This document shows positions 6,942-15,329 of a stretch of 23,287 nt of DNA, one piece after another (within the stretch, counting starts at the first letter, position 1; each line of letters starts with the position of its first letter). The stretch covers positions 1 to 23,287 of the forward strand of contig CAYXUG010000034.1 in the NCBI GenBank assembly GCA_964468655.1, given 5' to 3'. The translations under genes and the position numbers were made by a program. A model generated the notes under the pieces. It worked only from the letters and a program-made list of their open reading frames with translations, made no database searches and was not told the DNA's origin. Source of the stretch: CAYXUG01 sp964468655. Its GTDB lineage: Bacteria > Fidelibacterota > Marinisomatia > Marinisomatales > CAYXUG01.

Positions 6942-8834
6942 CTAATTTGGAAAAACGATATCTCCATCAGTGTTTGCCCTTATCCAGTATGCTTTTCCGG
7001 GATGGAGTGAATCCGACTGTACATAAGTGCCTTCATAAGTAAAAACAGTATTTTCAACTATAATGCCACCCAAGTCTTCGATGTCTGAAGCAGCCACTGC
7101 AGTGGTCATTCCTGAGATAAGATTCCACCCTTCAAAGAGATAGATGGTTAAACTGCTTATTGCCATTCCTGAAATTGTTGAACTGCCGGGATAGGGCATT
7201 CTCAGCCAATACCCGTTTCCCTCTTCAAGAGTTGTAGAATTAAAATAAAATCCATTGTAACCATACAGTGTACCTTCGATAGCATCCGGGAAGAGTACCT
7301 GGTAATCACTGTTCTCCACATTTAAGGAGAGCCCCAGTAAAGCCCACCCATCATCATATGAATAAGTGAACTCAATCTCCTCATTCCCTCCTTCAAAGTT
7401 TACTTCTCCGGGTGTCCCCATGTCCCCATCGCCGTAGGGTGTTGTTGATTCCACCCAGTTTGAACCATTTTCGTTAGGCAGTGCAATATCAAGTAAAGCC
7501 ATGGATGCGCCGTTGGGATCGGGGAATGTTGCGCCGTTGTCATACATCACTCTGTCAACTTCATTCCCCAATTCATCCAGCAAAATAACTTCATCTGATG
7601 CATTGCCTAATGTCATTTCATCACCATAAACATAATCAACTGTCAACCCTCCGTTTAATGCCGGATCACCATTTCTGCCAAAGACAAAATAATCTGCAGT
7701 TTGTAACAATACGGGATCCGAACCGGAAACAAGATGTGTATCAACATCCTGATCTTTGATTGTCCAATTTCGTAGATCAATTGCACTTTGCCCGGCATTG
7801 TAAATTTCGAACCATTCACCATTCACATCTGATACCGAAGAAGGATTCTGCATTATTTCATTGATGACAATAGAATAAGAAGACTCTCCCGGAAACTGAA
7901 AAGAACCTACAACAGGAATATGGTCAGATGCTTCCGCCAGAGCATCAGCAACATTCTGCGGTACTGCAGTGTTGGTTCCGGAGTTAATTGCACTATTGAA
8001 ATGATTGCCATCGTTACCTATAGCTGTGTAAGAACCATTAACGTAATTCATATCATTCTGGTTTTGAATTTGATCAGATACCAATATGAAATCGAAACGA
8101 TCATCCATGCCTCCCATCTCGTATGTGGTTGCTTGCGTGTGTACATCAGAAAAAGATGGATTATTATGCCATTCACCAATTTCATTGATGGGGTCAAATA
8201 CCCTGCCGTTGTTATCGGACTGGGATTCAGTTAACCTTTGAAACGCCCCCTCGCTGGCGCCATATACATTTAAATCGCCCAGTACCATAAAATATGTCGT
8301 TGAGGAAAGGCTGTTCAGGTGATTTCTTAAATAATTTGCTTCAGATTCCCTTTCAGCTTCATCACTTGGATCATTCCCCGCTTTCAGGTGAACCCCTAAT
8401 AACCGGAATTCTGTCTCTGTCTGGGGATTCATCATAACAAATTGGATAGCGTCCCTCTGACCAAATTGATTGGTCGTATTTACCACACTCGTAGAAAGAA
8501 ATGTGACAACACCTGATTTGTAAAATAATGCAATATCGGCATCCACATTTGCTTGATCTGTGAACGTGGCGCCCATATAAAGACCGGGATCGTTGTAATT
8601 GAGTACATCCGATAGAAAATTGCTGTATCCTGTCCAACCGTGGATTTCCTCAGCAACAATGATATCCGCATTTACATATTCGATGACTGTTCTTAAATCA
8701 TCCTCCCGTTCATTGTCAGCACTATTATTCCCCTGAAAATTGAGGACGTTGTAAGTCATAATGACAATTGTGGATTGACCAAATATTGCCAAAGGCAGCA
8801 ATAACAAAATGGTTGATACTATTTCTCTCTTCAT
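6942..8834 (-). CDS. secreted endonuclease/exonuclease/phosphatase-family nuclease with lamin-tail domain
   Basis: A 630-residue exported protein. The signal peptide is residues 1-19, cleaved AIFG|Q. Residues 22-313 form an endonuclease/exonuclease/phosphatase (DNase I-like) domain with all the usual motifs. They are TYNVLNF (N29), the metal-binding Glu in VAEEIHG (62-63), LLGVHLKAGN (H149), VLGDLNVYG (D187, N189) and ASDHIPV (S303, D304, H305). The site therefore looks intact. A lamin-tail domain lies at about 318-475 and the twin GW...GYW-R unit at 495-628, which ends the protein. No NYPNPFNP-type sorting tail is present. Nuclease plus lamin-tail recalls ExeM-type extracellular DNases, but the OB fold seen there is missing and occurs instead in the cytochrome-like neighbour. 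It probably works with the endonuclease I gene 117 bp downstream on extracellular DNA. Confidence 0.9.
   Translation of the reverse strand: MKREIVSTILLLLPLAIFGQSTIVIMTYNVLNFQGNNSADNEREDDLRTVIEYVNADIIVAEEIHGWTGYSNFLSDVLNYNDPGLYMGATFTDQANVDADIALFYKSGVVTFLSTSVVNTTNQFGQRDAIQFVMMNPQTETEFRLLGVHLKAGNDPSDEAERESEANYLRNHLNSLSSTTYFMVLGDLNVYGASEGAFQRLTESQSDNNGRVFDPINEIGEWHNNPSFSDVHTQATTYEMGGMDDRFDFILVSDQIQNQNDMNYVNGSYTAIGNDGNHFNSAINSGTNTAVPQNVADALAEASDHIPVVGSFQFPGESSYSIVINEIMQNPSSVSDVNGEWFEIYNAGQSAIDLRNWTIKDQDVDTHLVSGSDPVLLQTADYFVFGRNGDPALNGGLTVDYVYGDEMTLGNASDEVILLDELGNEVDRVMYDNGATFPDPNGASMALLDIALPNENGSNWVESTTPYGDGDMGTPGEVNFEGGNEEIEFTYSYDDGWALLGLSLNVENSDYQVLFPDAIEGTLYGYNGFYFNSTTLEEGNGYWLRMPYPGSSTISGMAISSLTIYLFEGWNLISGMTTAVAASDIEDLGGIIVENTVFTYEGTYVQSDSLHPGKAYWIRANTDGDIVFPN
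6955..7559 (-). repeat. near-identical 3' segment, copy in the DNase I-like gene
   Basis: Partner of 4366-4970, aligned without gaps. The encoded stretch around residues 440-479 (NGASMALLDIALPNENGSNW onward) is identical in the two proteins, while the domains upstream are unrelated. Confidence 0.9.
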
Positions 8835-8993
8835 TCTCTCACAAGACTCATTAAATAATTGTAAAACATAACCCGTTTCAACAAAGTTCTCTTCCCATAA
8901 AATTACTGGATTTTCTCCAATGTTGCCGACATTATTTTAATAAACTTGTTGATAGTGTGACCTACATCAATAATGGGAAATGAGAGGATGAAA

Positions 8994-10061
8994 CTATTCT
9001 ACTACACCGGAAGCGTAAACAAATTTAAATCCTTCCTCTACCAATTTGGGCAATTCTGTTTTTAGTGCGTGAAGTGTCAATTCTTTGTTGTGAGCGATAC
9101 CAATGGCCAATTCGTCCCTTCGTGCTTTCTCTTTCAATTTGTTCAATTGTTCATAAATAATTTCCATTTTATCTTCATAATCCAAAAAAATAGACCTCTC
9201 TGCAACACGTACATTTGCATTTTCCATGATTTCAACTACCACCGATTTGGGAGTGGTGCGACTGTCCACGAAATACTTTCCTTCACCTTTAAGAAAATCT
9301 GCCACTGCCTGAATTAAAAATCTGCTTTCTGTCGCTGCTGACCCCTGATGATTATTCATTCCAGCTGCTGCGGGGATTTCATCAAATGCTTTTGACATTC
9401 TTGACATTATTTCTGAATAAGTATGACTTCTTTTAAGAATAAAATTTTCCTCACCTTTTAGCCGTTTTTTAGATTCCATGGGGAAATGGACGATCACTTC
9501 AAATCCTCTTTCAGTGGCTAGCTTTCCAACTTTTTTGGAATAACTGTGTCCGGGAATTATTGAATACGTTAACGGAATATCCAATTCGAGGAACCCTTTT
9601 GTTACTTTATTCATATTGTACCCGAAATCATCCACTATAATACAGATTTGGCCTGCGAATGTATTCAGATCGGGCTCTAAATACAATTCAATGAAATGGT
9701 GATTTTTATGAGATAACTTAAATCTTTCTTTCCTATCGCTTGACGGTTCTTCTAAATTACTTATGTTTACTTCATAATCGTTCAAAACTTTTTTAATCTG
9801 CTGATAGTAATCTGCCAATTCAAATTTGCGGTGGTATTTGTAGTAAATAGCAGCATAAGGTTTGGTTTTCTCCACATTATCAAACGTTAGACCATCAACA
9901 ATTTCTAATACTTTAAATTCTGTCAGTTTTTGTATAATAGTTTGATCTTCTCTTTTTTCTCCCTCCACATCTCCCTTCTTGATTGCATGTTTATAAAATA
10001 AAAATCCTGCCACCGCTATAATTAAAAGGATTACAGTTTTTTGAATGAATTTCTTAACCAA
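8994..10061 (-). CDS. membrane-anchored divergent polysaccharide deacetylase family protein
   Basis: A 355-residue protein with one N-terminal membrane anchor (about 9-24) and a charged linker. The region from about residue 138 to the end matches the divergent polysaccharide deacetylase (YibQ-like) family. Motifs are IIVDDFGYN (D144, D145), IVHFPMES (H192), GMNNHQGSAAT (233-243), YFVDSRTTPKSV (263-274) and AIGIAHNKELTLHAL. The family's usual His-Pro in the last motif is His-Asn here. The fold is that of NodB-like metal-dependent deacetylases acting on cell-envelope sugars; the exact substrate is unknown. The only workable start is TTG at 10061, because the next in-frame Met lies inside the domain; no Shine-Dalgarno is visible. 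The gene starts 58 bp after the last barrel gene of the T9SS operon and may share its transcript. It is followed by 159 bp with no clear terminator. Confidence 0.85.
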   Translation of the reverse strand: MVKKFIQKTVILLIIAVAGFLFYKHAIKKGDVEGEKREDQTIIQKLTEFKVLEIVDGLTFDNVEKTKPYAAIYYKYHRKFELADYYQQIKKVLNDYEVNISNLEEPSSDRKERFKLSHKNHHFIELYLEPDLNTFAGQICIIVDDFGYNMNKVTKGFLELDIPLTYSIIPGHSYSKKVGKLATERGFEVIVHFPMESKKRLKGEENFILKRSHTYSEIMSRMSKAFDEIPAAAGMNNHQGSAATESRFLIQAVADFLKGEGKYFVDSRTTPKSVVVEIMENANVRVAERSIFLDYEDKMEIIYEQLNKLKEKARRDELAIGIAHNKELTLHALKTELPKLVEEGFKFVYASGVVE

Positions 10062-10119
10062 ATGACTGGATGACGTTAAAAGGAATGGATAAAAGGATAA
10101 GACTTGGTAGAGTCAATTT

Positions 10120-11031
10120 CTATGGAAGACCCACAGACAAATTGAACAGGTGCGGAATCCCCAGTTGATGCGAACCTACCTCTAAACCATAACTTAGCTC
10201 AAACCTTCGCCAGGAAAATTCTATTCCGGTTGAAACGGAAGAAACTTCCTCTGAAATCCGGGTTCCAACAGACCACCGTAAACTACCTGCTTCTATCTCG
10301 CCCGAAAGTCTAACCACATTTCCATGGAATGATGAATTTTCAACCCCAAGATTTATCCATGAAACGATACTTCCGAAATAATCATTCTTCATTTCTGTAG
10401 TTTTTACAGTGACCCCGGAAAAAAAAGAAGTTGGCAGATCAGGGATAATCAGGTTAAATGCATTCATAGCGCCTACATTCAATAGTGAAACACCAAATTG
10501 CAGTCTGTCATTGATGAGGGAAAACCAACCACCCAAATCTATCGCCACTCCGCTTGAGGAATAAGTATAGGTTTCCATATAGATAAATCGGAGCGTGCCT
10601 CCCATTCTCAGGCGATCACGTCCGCCTCCCCAACTGACTTCCAGAGATGTTCCGGAAGCAGCAAATTCACCCAGCGCATCATCCGTGGGAGTGGTTGTGC
10701 GATATTCCAAATCTGCGATTTTCTGCTGTCTCAACCGCCATCCGATAGTCCCCCCAAATCCGGGATGTGTAAGAAGAAAATTCATTCCTTTCATATCTGC
10801 AAACCATGAGCCGTAACTGAATGACATTCTCATTCCGTCCACACTCGAAGCTAACAATGCAGGATTCCCCATACTCAGTAAGGCATCCCCGGAGATTGAT
10901 GGCGTCATGCCACCCAGCGCCATTTCTCTCGGATTTGTGGGCATGGTTAAAAATGTAGTCCCAATGGCGTAACCATTGGAACCGATTAGCAACGCAGTTA
11001 AAAGTATTTTGAATTTATTCATAACAATCAT
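10120..11031 (-). CDS. PorV/PorQ-family outer-membrane barrel, second copy
   Basis: A 303-residue exported protein with a signal peptide ending near GYA (about residue 21). Residues 24-45 (FLTMPTNPREMALGGMTPSI, then NPALL) carry the signature by which PorV/PorQ and related FadL-like barrels begin: a short plug strand, then ALGG and a NPA turn. The rest alternates short beta strands and ends in the aromatic/hydrophobic strand FNLSVGLP, as outer-membrane barrels do. Known relatives carry T9SS cargo from the translocon to the surface or to the attachment complex. The stop of the preceding barrel gene and this ATG share one base (TGATG). A TTG at 11034 and an ATG at 11022 are alternative starts. 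Which of PorV, PorQ or PorP it equals cannot be settled by eye. Confidence 0.75.
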   Translation of the reverse strand: MIVMNKFKILLTALLIGSNGYAIGTTFLTMPTNPREMALGGMTPSISGDALLSMGNPALLASSVDGMRMSFSYGSWFADMKGMNFLLTHPGFGGTIGWRLRQQKIADLEYRTTTPTDDALGEFAASGTSLEVSWGGGRDRLRMGGTLRFIYMETYTYSSSGVAIDLGGWFSLINDRLQFGVSLLNVGAMNAFNLIIPDLPTSFFSGVTVKTTEMKNDYFGSIVSWINLGVENSSFHGNVVRLSGEIEAGSLRWSVGTRISEEVSSVSTGIEFSWRRFELSYGLEVGSHQLGIPHLFNLSVGLP

Positions 11032-11975
11032 CAAAAAGTGAAGACATACGTAAAAATATGTGAAATTCCTTCTCCGCCCTTTCCGAGGCGGACTGCGTAA
11101 TCTACATAAGCATCATTTCTGTTGAAAAGAGAATAATTTAATCCCGCTCCGACAGCCGGAACGAAATCATTGAGACCACCGCGGATAAACACATTTTCAA
11201 TTGGTTCATATTCACCGCCGAACATAATTCGATGATCCACAACAGACCCGGAATTACCGGATAATATGACATAATCCACCGAAAAATTGAAACTTTTTGG
11301 ATGATAGATAATACCTGTTTTTACCTGCATGGGAAATCTATCCTGATAGTTTTGACCCGATTCCTCGTACACTTCATCTGTGTTCCAGTTGTACGCAGTG
11401 TTGTAATCCTGCAGCACAAATCCAACATCGAAATTTTTAAATCCCTTGTACATCAAGCCTACATCAAACCCGGTACCCCTGCTTTTTCCCTTAGCATCTG
11501 CACTGGGATGTGGAATAGACTGAAACACCACTTTAACATTGACACCGACACCGAGATTTTTCACAAACTGGTTGGCAAAACTGATGAATATTGCATTTTC
11601 TGATGTTGAAAAAGTTTCTGTATGGTGACCGGAATTGTCTCTGCCATCAATCCCCTGCACGCCGCTATTGACAAACGCCAGACTCAAACCTGCTGTCGGC
11701 GGGAGTTGAAACGAAACATTCACCGAAGCCAGAAAACGGTCGAGGGGCATAACGTGATGCAGAACTGAAAGTTGTCTTTTTTCAAGAAAAACAACAGATG
11801 CCGGATTGTGGTAACCTGCAAATCCCCTGTCCACTGATGCTGTCATTGCGTTCCCCATGGCAAGAGAGCGGGCTGAAGTACCAAGGCGCAGAAACGAACC
11901 GGCGAATCCACCAATATCTCCTGCTATCGACAAGGTTGAAAGTAGTATCAGACAGATATAAATATATCGACTCAT
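11031..11975 (-). CDS. PorV/PorQ-family outer-membrane barrel, first copy
   Basis: A 314-residue exported barrel. The signal peptide is residues 1-18, cleaved SIA|G. The mature N-terminus has the PorV-type signature GSFLRLGTSARSLAMGNAMT followed by HNPAS. Later strands include NLGVGVNVKVVFQ, GTGFDVGLMYK and VFIRGGLNDFVPAVGAGLNY, and the protein ends in FTYVFTF with a terminal Phe typical of barrels. I chose ATG 11975, not the more upstream frame opening at 11999, for two reasons. It forms an ATGA overlap with the stop of the propeller gene (11974-11972), and it puts the signal peptide at the very N-terminus. In T9SS a PorV protein docks on SprA and receives cargo; a barrel encoded in the sprA operon fits that job, but this is inferred from family and context. 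Confidence 0.8.
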   Translation of the reverse strand: MSRYIYICLILLSTLSIAGDIGGFAGSFLRLGTSARSLAMGNAMTASVDRGFAGYHNPASVVFLEKRQLSVLHHVMPLDRFLASVNVSFQLPPTAGLSLAFVNSGVQGIDGRDNSGHHTETFSTSENAIFISFANQFVKNLGVGVNVKVVFQSIPHPSADAKGKSRGTGFDVGLMYKGFKNFDVGFVLQDYNTAYNWNTDEVYEESGQNYQDRFPMQVKTGIIYHPKSFNFSVDYVILSGNSGSVVDHRIMFGGEYEPIENVFIRGGLNDFVPAVGAGLNYSLFNRNDAYVDYAVRLGKGGEGISHIFTYVFTF

Positions 11976-13555
11976 TTCAGTACAGCCACTTTTACCCAAT
12001 GGTCTTCGTTGTCATAAAAAATATTGCAGAAATAGGGACCATTCGCTACTATATTTCCTGCATTGTCCCTGCCGTCCCATTTTAAAGTACCTTCACCTTT
12101 ACCTTTCCAATAATCAAATGAACGAACCTTCTCCATGGCAAAATTGAAAATATTAATTTTTATCAGATTGGACCGTTTAATGTTGGTATGAAACTTTACA
12201 AATCCTTCACCATCCAACTGGCAAACCTGATTTGGGGAAAAAGGATTTGGATATGCATATACCATTTGAGGGTCAATATTTGTTCTATAAATATGCCAAT
12301 AATCGGATTGATTTGGATCTGAATTTCGGGCTAGTCCATCACATGTTCCAATCCAAAGTGTTCCTTCATTGTAATATTCTCGAAAATCATGCATTGCCGA
12401 GTAAACAACATTGCCAAGAATTTCATCATCATTTTCATCGTCCACTGCTGGATTGTATTTCGCAAAGTTCACGCCATCATTGGACCGCCAAAGACCCGAG
12501 GCAGACGCCACATAAACAATACTGTCATGAGCAAATAAGTTGTACCCTCTTTCTCCTCCTAACTGTTCCACTGAATACCATGTCAGTCCATCATCAGGCG
12601 TGTAACTGATTCCGTTTATTTCTCCTTCTTCATCTGCTCTCAGGGTAACTGCCCAGATTTTTCGCTGGTTTCCGACAGACTGTTTCGCCATGGCTACTAC
12701 CCAGTTCCCGGAAATTCCTGAAACGGGATAGGAATAGTGGTACCAGTCTATGCATCCGTCACTGTAAACAATTCCTTTATTGATTCCATCGGCAGTACCG
12801 ACCCAAACCGTATCGTTGTATGCAATGACCGAAAACACTCTGTGGTTACGGTTACCACCCTGTGCCGGCTCCTGGGAGTTAAGTTTATAATCAGGATATT
12901 CATCTCCACAGAGAAATTCCGACATGTCATCTTCAGGCAGTGGAACTCTCTCCCAACCTGCTGAAATGTTGCTTCTGTCTAATCTCCTGAATCCGCCGTA
13001 AAAACTGGCAATCCAAAAATAGCTGTCATCAACTGCAATGTCGTAGGTGACATTCCCAATCTCCAATGTAATGGGAAAAGCCCTAAGTGTATCGCCGTAC
13101 CAGACAAAACTTGTATCTGATGAACTATCTTTCGGCTGTTCAAAATAGGTCCATGTTACCGATGAATCGCCGGCATTTGTGGTCAGATTTAACCCGGCGC
13201 CTGCAGGATTATTCTCTTTAACGGTAGCTGTAGATATTAACACACTATTTCCGCTGACTGCAATTCCTGATGTGCCTCCTTCAGGGAGTCGAGATGTTTC
13301 ACTGGTATCTATGGAATTGGTGGTCAAAAAAGTTTCAATGGTTGTACTGTCCCGGAGTACTGACAAACCTTCTCCCGTTCCGAGCCAAACAGCGCTGTCA
13401 CCCTGAGCTTTTATTTCTATGACTACATTACTTTGGAGACCTGATTCTGTATTATCATCAGATGAACTTCTGCTCAAATCATACCTCCCTGGAAATAAAA
13501 TCTGACCTTGAGCAATAACGCTAAACAAAATAATAATTAATAATTTAGACATCAT
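11972..13555 (-). CDS. propeller-like surface protein with FlgD-type T9SS tail
   Basis: A 527-residue exported protein. The signal peptide is about 15-17 residues; cleavage at VIA|Q or AQG|Q gives N-terminal Gln either way. Residues 40-420 contain repeated propeller-like blades (VWLGTGEGLSVL, FWIASFYGGFRRL, VWVGTADGINKG, VYVASASGLWRSNDG, LWIGTCDGLARN), recalling the ligand-sensing or BNR/Asp-box-like propellers. Residues about 430-527 are a FlgD-like beta domain used as a T9SS sorting tail: YAYPNPFSPN, then WDGRDNAGNIVANGPYF, ending KVAVLK. Two adjacent ATGs (13555, 13552) overlap the stop of the lipoprotein gene, with GAGGA just before them. Its place inside the sprA operon suggests dedicated cargo or an accessory factor; no enzyme activity is evident. 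Confidence 0.75.
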   Translation of the reverse strand: MMSKLLIIILFSVIAQGQILFPGRYDLSRSSSDDNTESGLQSNVVIEIKAQGDSAVWLGTGEGLSVLRDSTTIETFLTTNSIDTSETSRLPEGGTSGIAVSGNSVLISTATVKENNPAGAGLNLTTNAGDSSVTWTYFEQPKDSSSDTSFVWYGDTLRAFPITLEIGNVTYDIAVDDSYFWIASFYGGFRRLDRSNISAGWERVPLPEDDMSEFLCGDEYPDYKLNSQEPAQGGNRNHRVFSVIAYNDTVWVGTADGINKGIVYSDGCIDWYHYSYPVSGISGNWVVAMAKQSVGNQRKIWAVTLRADEEGEINGISYTPDDGLTWYSVEQLGGERGYNLFAHDSIVYVASASGLWRSNDGVNFAKYNPAVDDENDDEILGNVVYSAMHDFREYYNEGTLWIGTCDGLARNSDPNQSDYWHIYRTNIDPQMVYAYPNPFSPNQVCQLDGEGFVKFHTNIKRSNLIKINIFNFAMEKVRSFDYWKGKGEGTLKWDGRDNAGNIVANGPYFCNIFYDNEDHWVKVAVLK

Positions 13556-14358
13556 TCCTCGAGAATCAATACCAAGTGCGAAATTTCACTATAATCATCT
13601 TTGAAGTCTTGGACGCGAAACCCCCATTCAATTAAACCTGTTTTTGCATACCACGGAAAGTTTATTCTAACTGTATAGACACTATCTCCTTCGGCAACAT
13701 CGCCGTGTAAATCTTCATCTCCATCATCGAATAAATAAATGTAATTCCCATTATTAAGCATTGTATCAGGTTCAACATGTCTTGAATTAAATCCTACCCA
13801 TTTAATATCATTCATTCCATTGGGATCGTAAACTTTTGCTCTAATGTCTTTTATGATGGAAAAACCTGAGTCAGGTAAAACAAGAGTGTCTGGAGCATCA
13901 ACCCACATAAAATTAGGTATCAAATTCTGGAGCCCAAAGGAATCCGCCAAAGTATAAATCATATTATTTCTGTAATATGCATAAACCTCAAGATAAACCT
14001 GCCCTGTATCTTCATATGTAATTGTATTTGTATCACTGAGTGTACTGAGCCCAACCTTTCGAGAATATTTGTTGTCACCAGCAAGGATATCACCAAAATT
14101 TCCACTGTCATATAGAGAAGTGTCGTCAGGGGCATCGTGGGAAAATCCGTTTTTTCCGTACCACAAAAGATGAACAGAATCCAAAGTTACACCGTTAAAC
14201 GGATCTTTCAAATCAGCCGCTACGTATATTTCCGCCTCATCCTGCAGATAGCTGAAAGTAATTTTTTCAATGGGATCGGTCTCATCTTCAAATTGAACAG
14301 GAGTATCGCAGGATAGGAAAATCCCCGTCAAAATACTTAATATGGCAAATCTTTTCAT
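13552..14358 (-). CDS. lipoprotein of unknown function in the T9SS operon
   Basis: From ATG 14358 this is a 268-residue protein beginning MKRFAILSILTGIFLSC, a lipoprotein signal peptide with a clear lipobox and lipidated Cys17. The frame stays open further upstream to a TTG at 14418 that would overlap the previous stop (TTGA). That would place about 20 polar residues ahead of the signal sequence, so I prefer 14358, although it has no Shine-Dalgarno. The mature part looks all-beta: two Ig-like halves, the second with DDGDEDLHGDVAEGDSVYTV, which resembles the D-rich turn of choice-of-anchor Ig-type domains. I do not recognise it as any named T9SS lipoprotein (PorK, PorW or PorE). Its stop overlaps the start of the propeller gene, which argues for translational coupling and a shared function at the outer membrane. 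Confidence 0.75.
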   Translation of the reverse strand: MKRFAILSILTGIFLSCDTPVQFEDETDPIEKITFSYLQDEAEIYVAADLKDPFNGVTLDSVHLLWYGKNGFSHDAPDDTSLYDSGNFGDILAGDNKYSRKVGLSTLSDTNTITYEDTGQVYLEVYAYYRNNMIYTLADSFGLQNLIPNFMWVDAPDTLVLPDSGFSIIKDIRAKVYDPNGMNDIKWVGFNSRHVEPDTMLNNGNYIYLFDDGDEDLHGDVAEGDSVYTVRINFPWYAKTGLIEWGFRVQDFKDDYSEISHLVLILEE

Positions 14359-14414
14359 GATATCGGTTTGCGAATTTAGGATTTGTGGATACGTCTCACA
14401 AACATAACGTTTCT

Positions 14415-15329
14415 TCAATTTTCGGTGTTATAAATATGATTCAATAAGAGCGTCCCTACTTCTTTTAAACTCTCCGGACTGCATTTATCAGGAGTATCCT
14501 TTTGGGTGTGCCAGTAATTTTCTCTTCCTCCCCGGTAGTCAAAATCAATAATATCAACAGATGGAATTCCGCCATTCCGGAATAAAATGACATGGTCATC
14601 TTCCACGGGCTGGCTCACCTTGTTTTTGAAGGATGATAATCCAAGCGATTCTGCCAGCATCCACAGTTCCTTCATGAGTTCAGGGGCCTGAATCATTGAG
14701 TTCATTTCCTGTGGAATTTTTAAATCCCTGTCGCCCACCATGTCAATCAAAATGCAGTAGCGGGGTAAGGCAGTTGGAATATTTCGCGTAAGATACCGTG
14801 AACCTATAAAAAAATTTTCCAATTCACCACTTTTCCCTGAATCTTCTCCATCCAAAAAAATAAGATCAACACCCACACTGGGAGAAAGTTCTGCAAAGGA
14901 ATGTACCAATTCCAATAGTACCGCCACACCGCTTGCGCCGTCATTGGCGCCAAGGATGGGTTGATTTCTCAAATTTGGATCGGGATCCTTGTCCGCCCAC
15001 GGTCTTGTATCCCAATGAGCAGCAATCCAGATTCTCTCCTTTTTATCCGGGTTGAATTGAGCGATAACATTTGTCATTTCCCACATGGCGCCGGTGTACG
15101 GGTCGGAATAAGGAAAAGACTGAATAATGACATTATCTGCAAATTTTGAAACAATGCCCTTAATATGCTGCAGTCCTTTTGAATGTCCAACTGATCCGGG
15201 ATTTCTGGGACCAAATGAACATTGTTCCTCCAAATATCCAAACGCCCTCACTGAATCAAATTGTGGACTCTTTTGAGCAGTCAGCCATGACAAATTAACA
15301 ATCACTAAAAGTAAAATAATTTTCTGCAT
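14415..15329 (-). CDS. secreted glutaminyl-peptide cyclotransferase (M28-like)
   Basis: A 304-residue exported enzyme. The signal peptide is residues 1-18, cleaved LTA|Q. It matches bacterial glutaminyl cyclases of the M28 fold throughout: CSFGPRNPGSVGHSKG (37-52), AHWDTRPWADKDPDPN (104-119), GANDGASGVAVLLE (127-140) and LDGEDSG (159-165). Further on come LIDMVGD (194-200), DDHVILF (244-250), IPSVDIID and YWHTQKDTPD (272-281). Expected zinc ligands are D130, E162 and H274, with D244-D245-H246 also near the site. The reaction converts an N-terminal Gln of exported proteins to pyroglutamate, protecting it from aminopeptidases. Its ATG shares a base with the sprA stop (TGATG), so it is translated right after the translocon. 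A plain M28 aminopeptidase is the alternative, but the HWDTRPWAD and YWHTQ motifs favour the cyclase. Confidence 0.88.
   Translation of the reverse strand: MQKIILLLVIVNLSWLTAQKSPQFDSVRAFGYLEEQCSFGPRNPGSVGHSKGLQHIKGIVSKFADNVIIQSFPYSDPYTGAMWEMTNVIAQFNPDKKERIWIAAHWDTRPWADKDPDPNLRNQPILGANDGASGVAVLLELVHSFAELSPSVGVDLIFLDGEDSGKSGELENFFIGSRYLTRNIPTALPRYCILIDMVGDRDLKIPQEMNSMIQAPELMKELWMLAESLGLSSFKNKVSQPVEDDHVILFRNGGIPSVDIIDFDYRGGRENYWHTQKDTPDKCSPESLKEVGTLLLNHIYNTEN

Noticed and set aside
7920..8234. 104-codon open frame on the plus strand
   Set aside because: Lies fully inside the DNase I-like gene whose catalytic motifs are intact; composition of the product is not protein-like.
11976..11999. Upstream start for the first PorV-like barrel
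   Set aside because: It would add eight polar residues before a good signal peptide; ATG 11975 overlaps the previous stop as ATGA.
14359..14418. TTG start for the lipoprotein overlapping the cyclase stop
   Set aside because: It would put 20 polar residues in front of a standard lipoprotein signal peptide; ATG 14358 is more natural, though coupling cannot be fully excluded.
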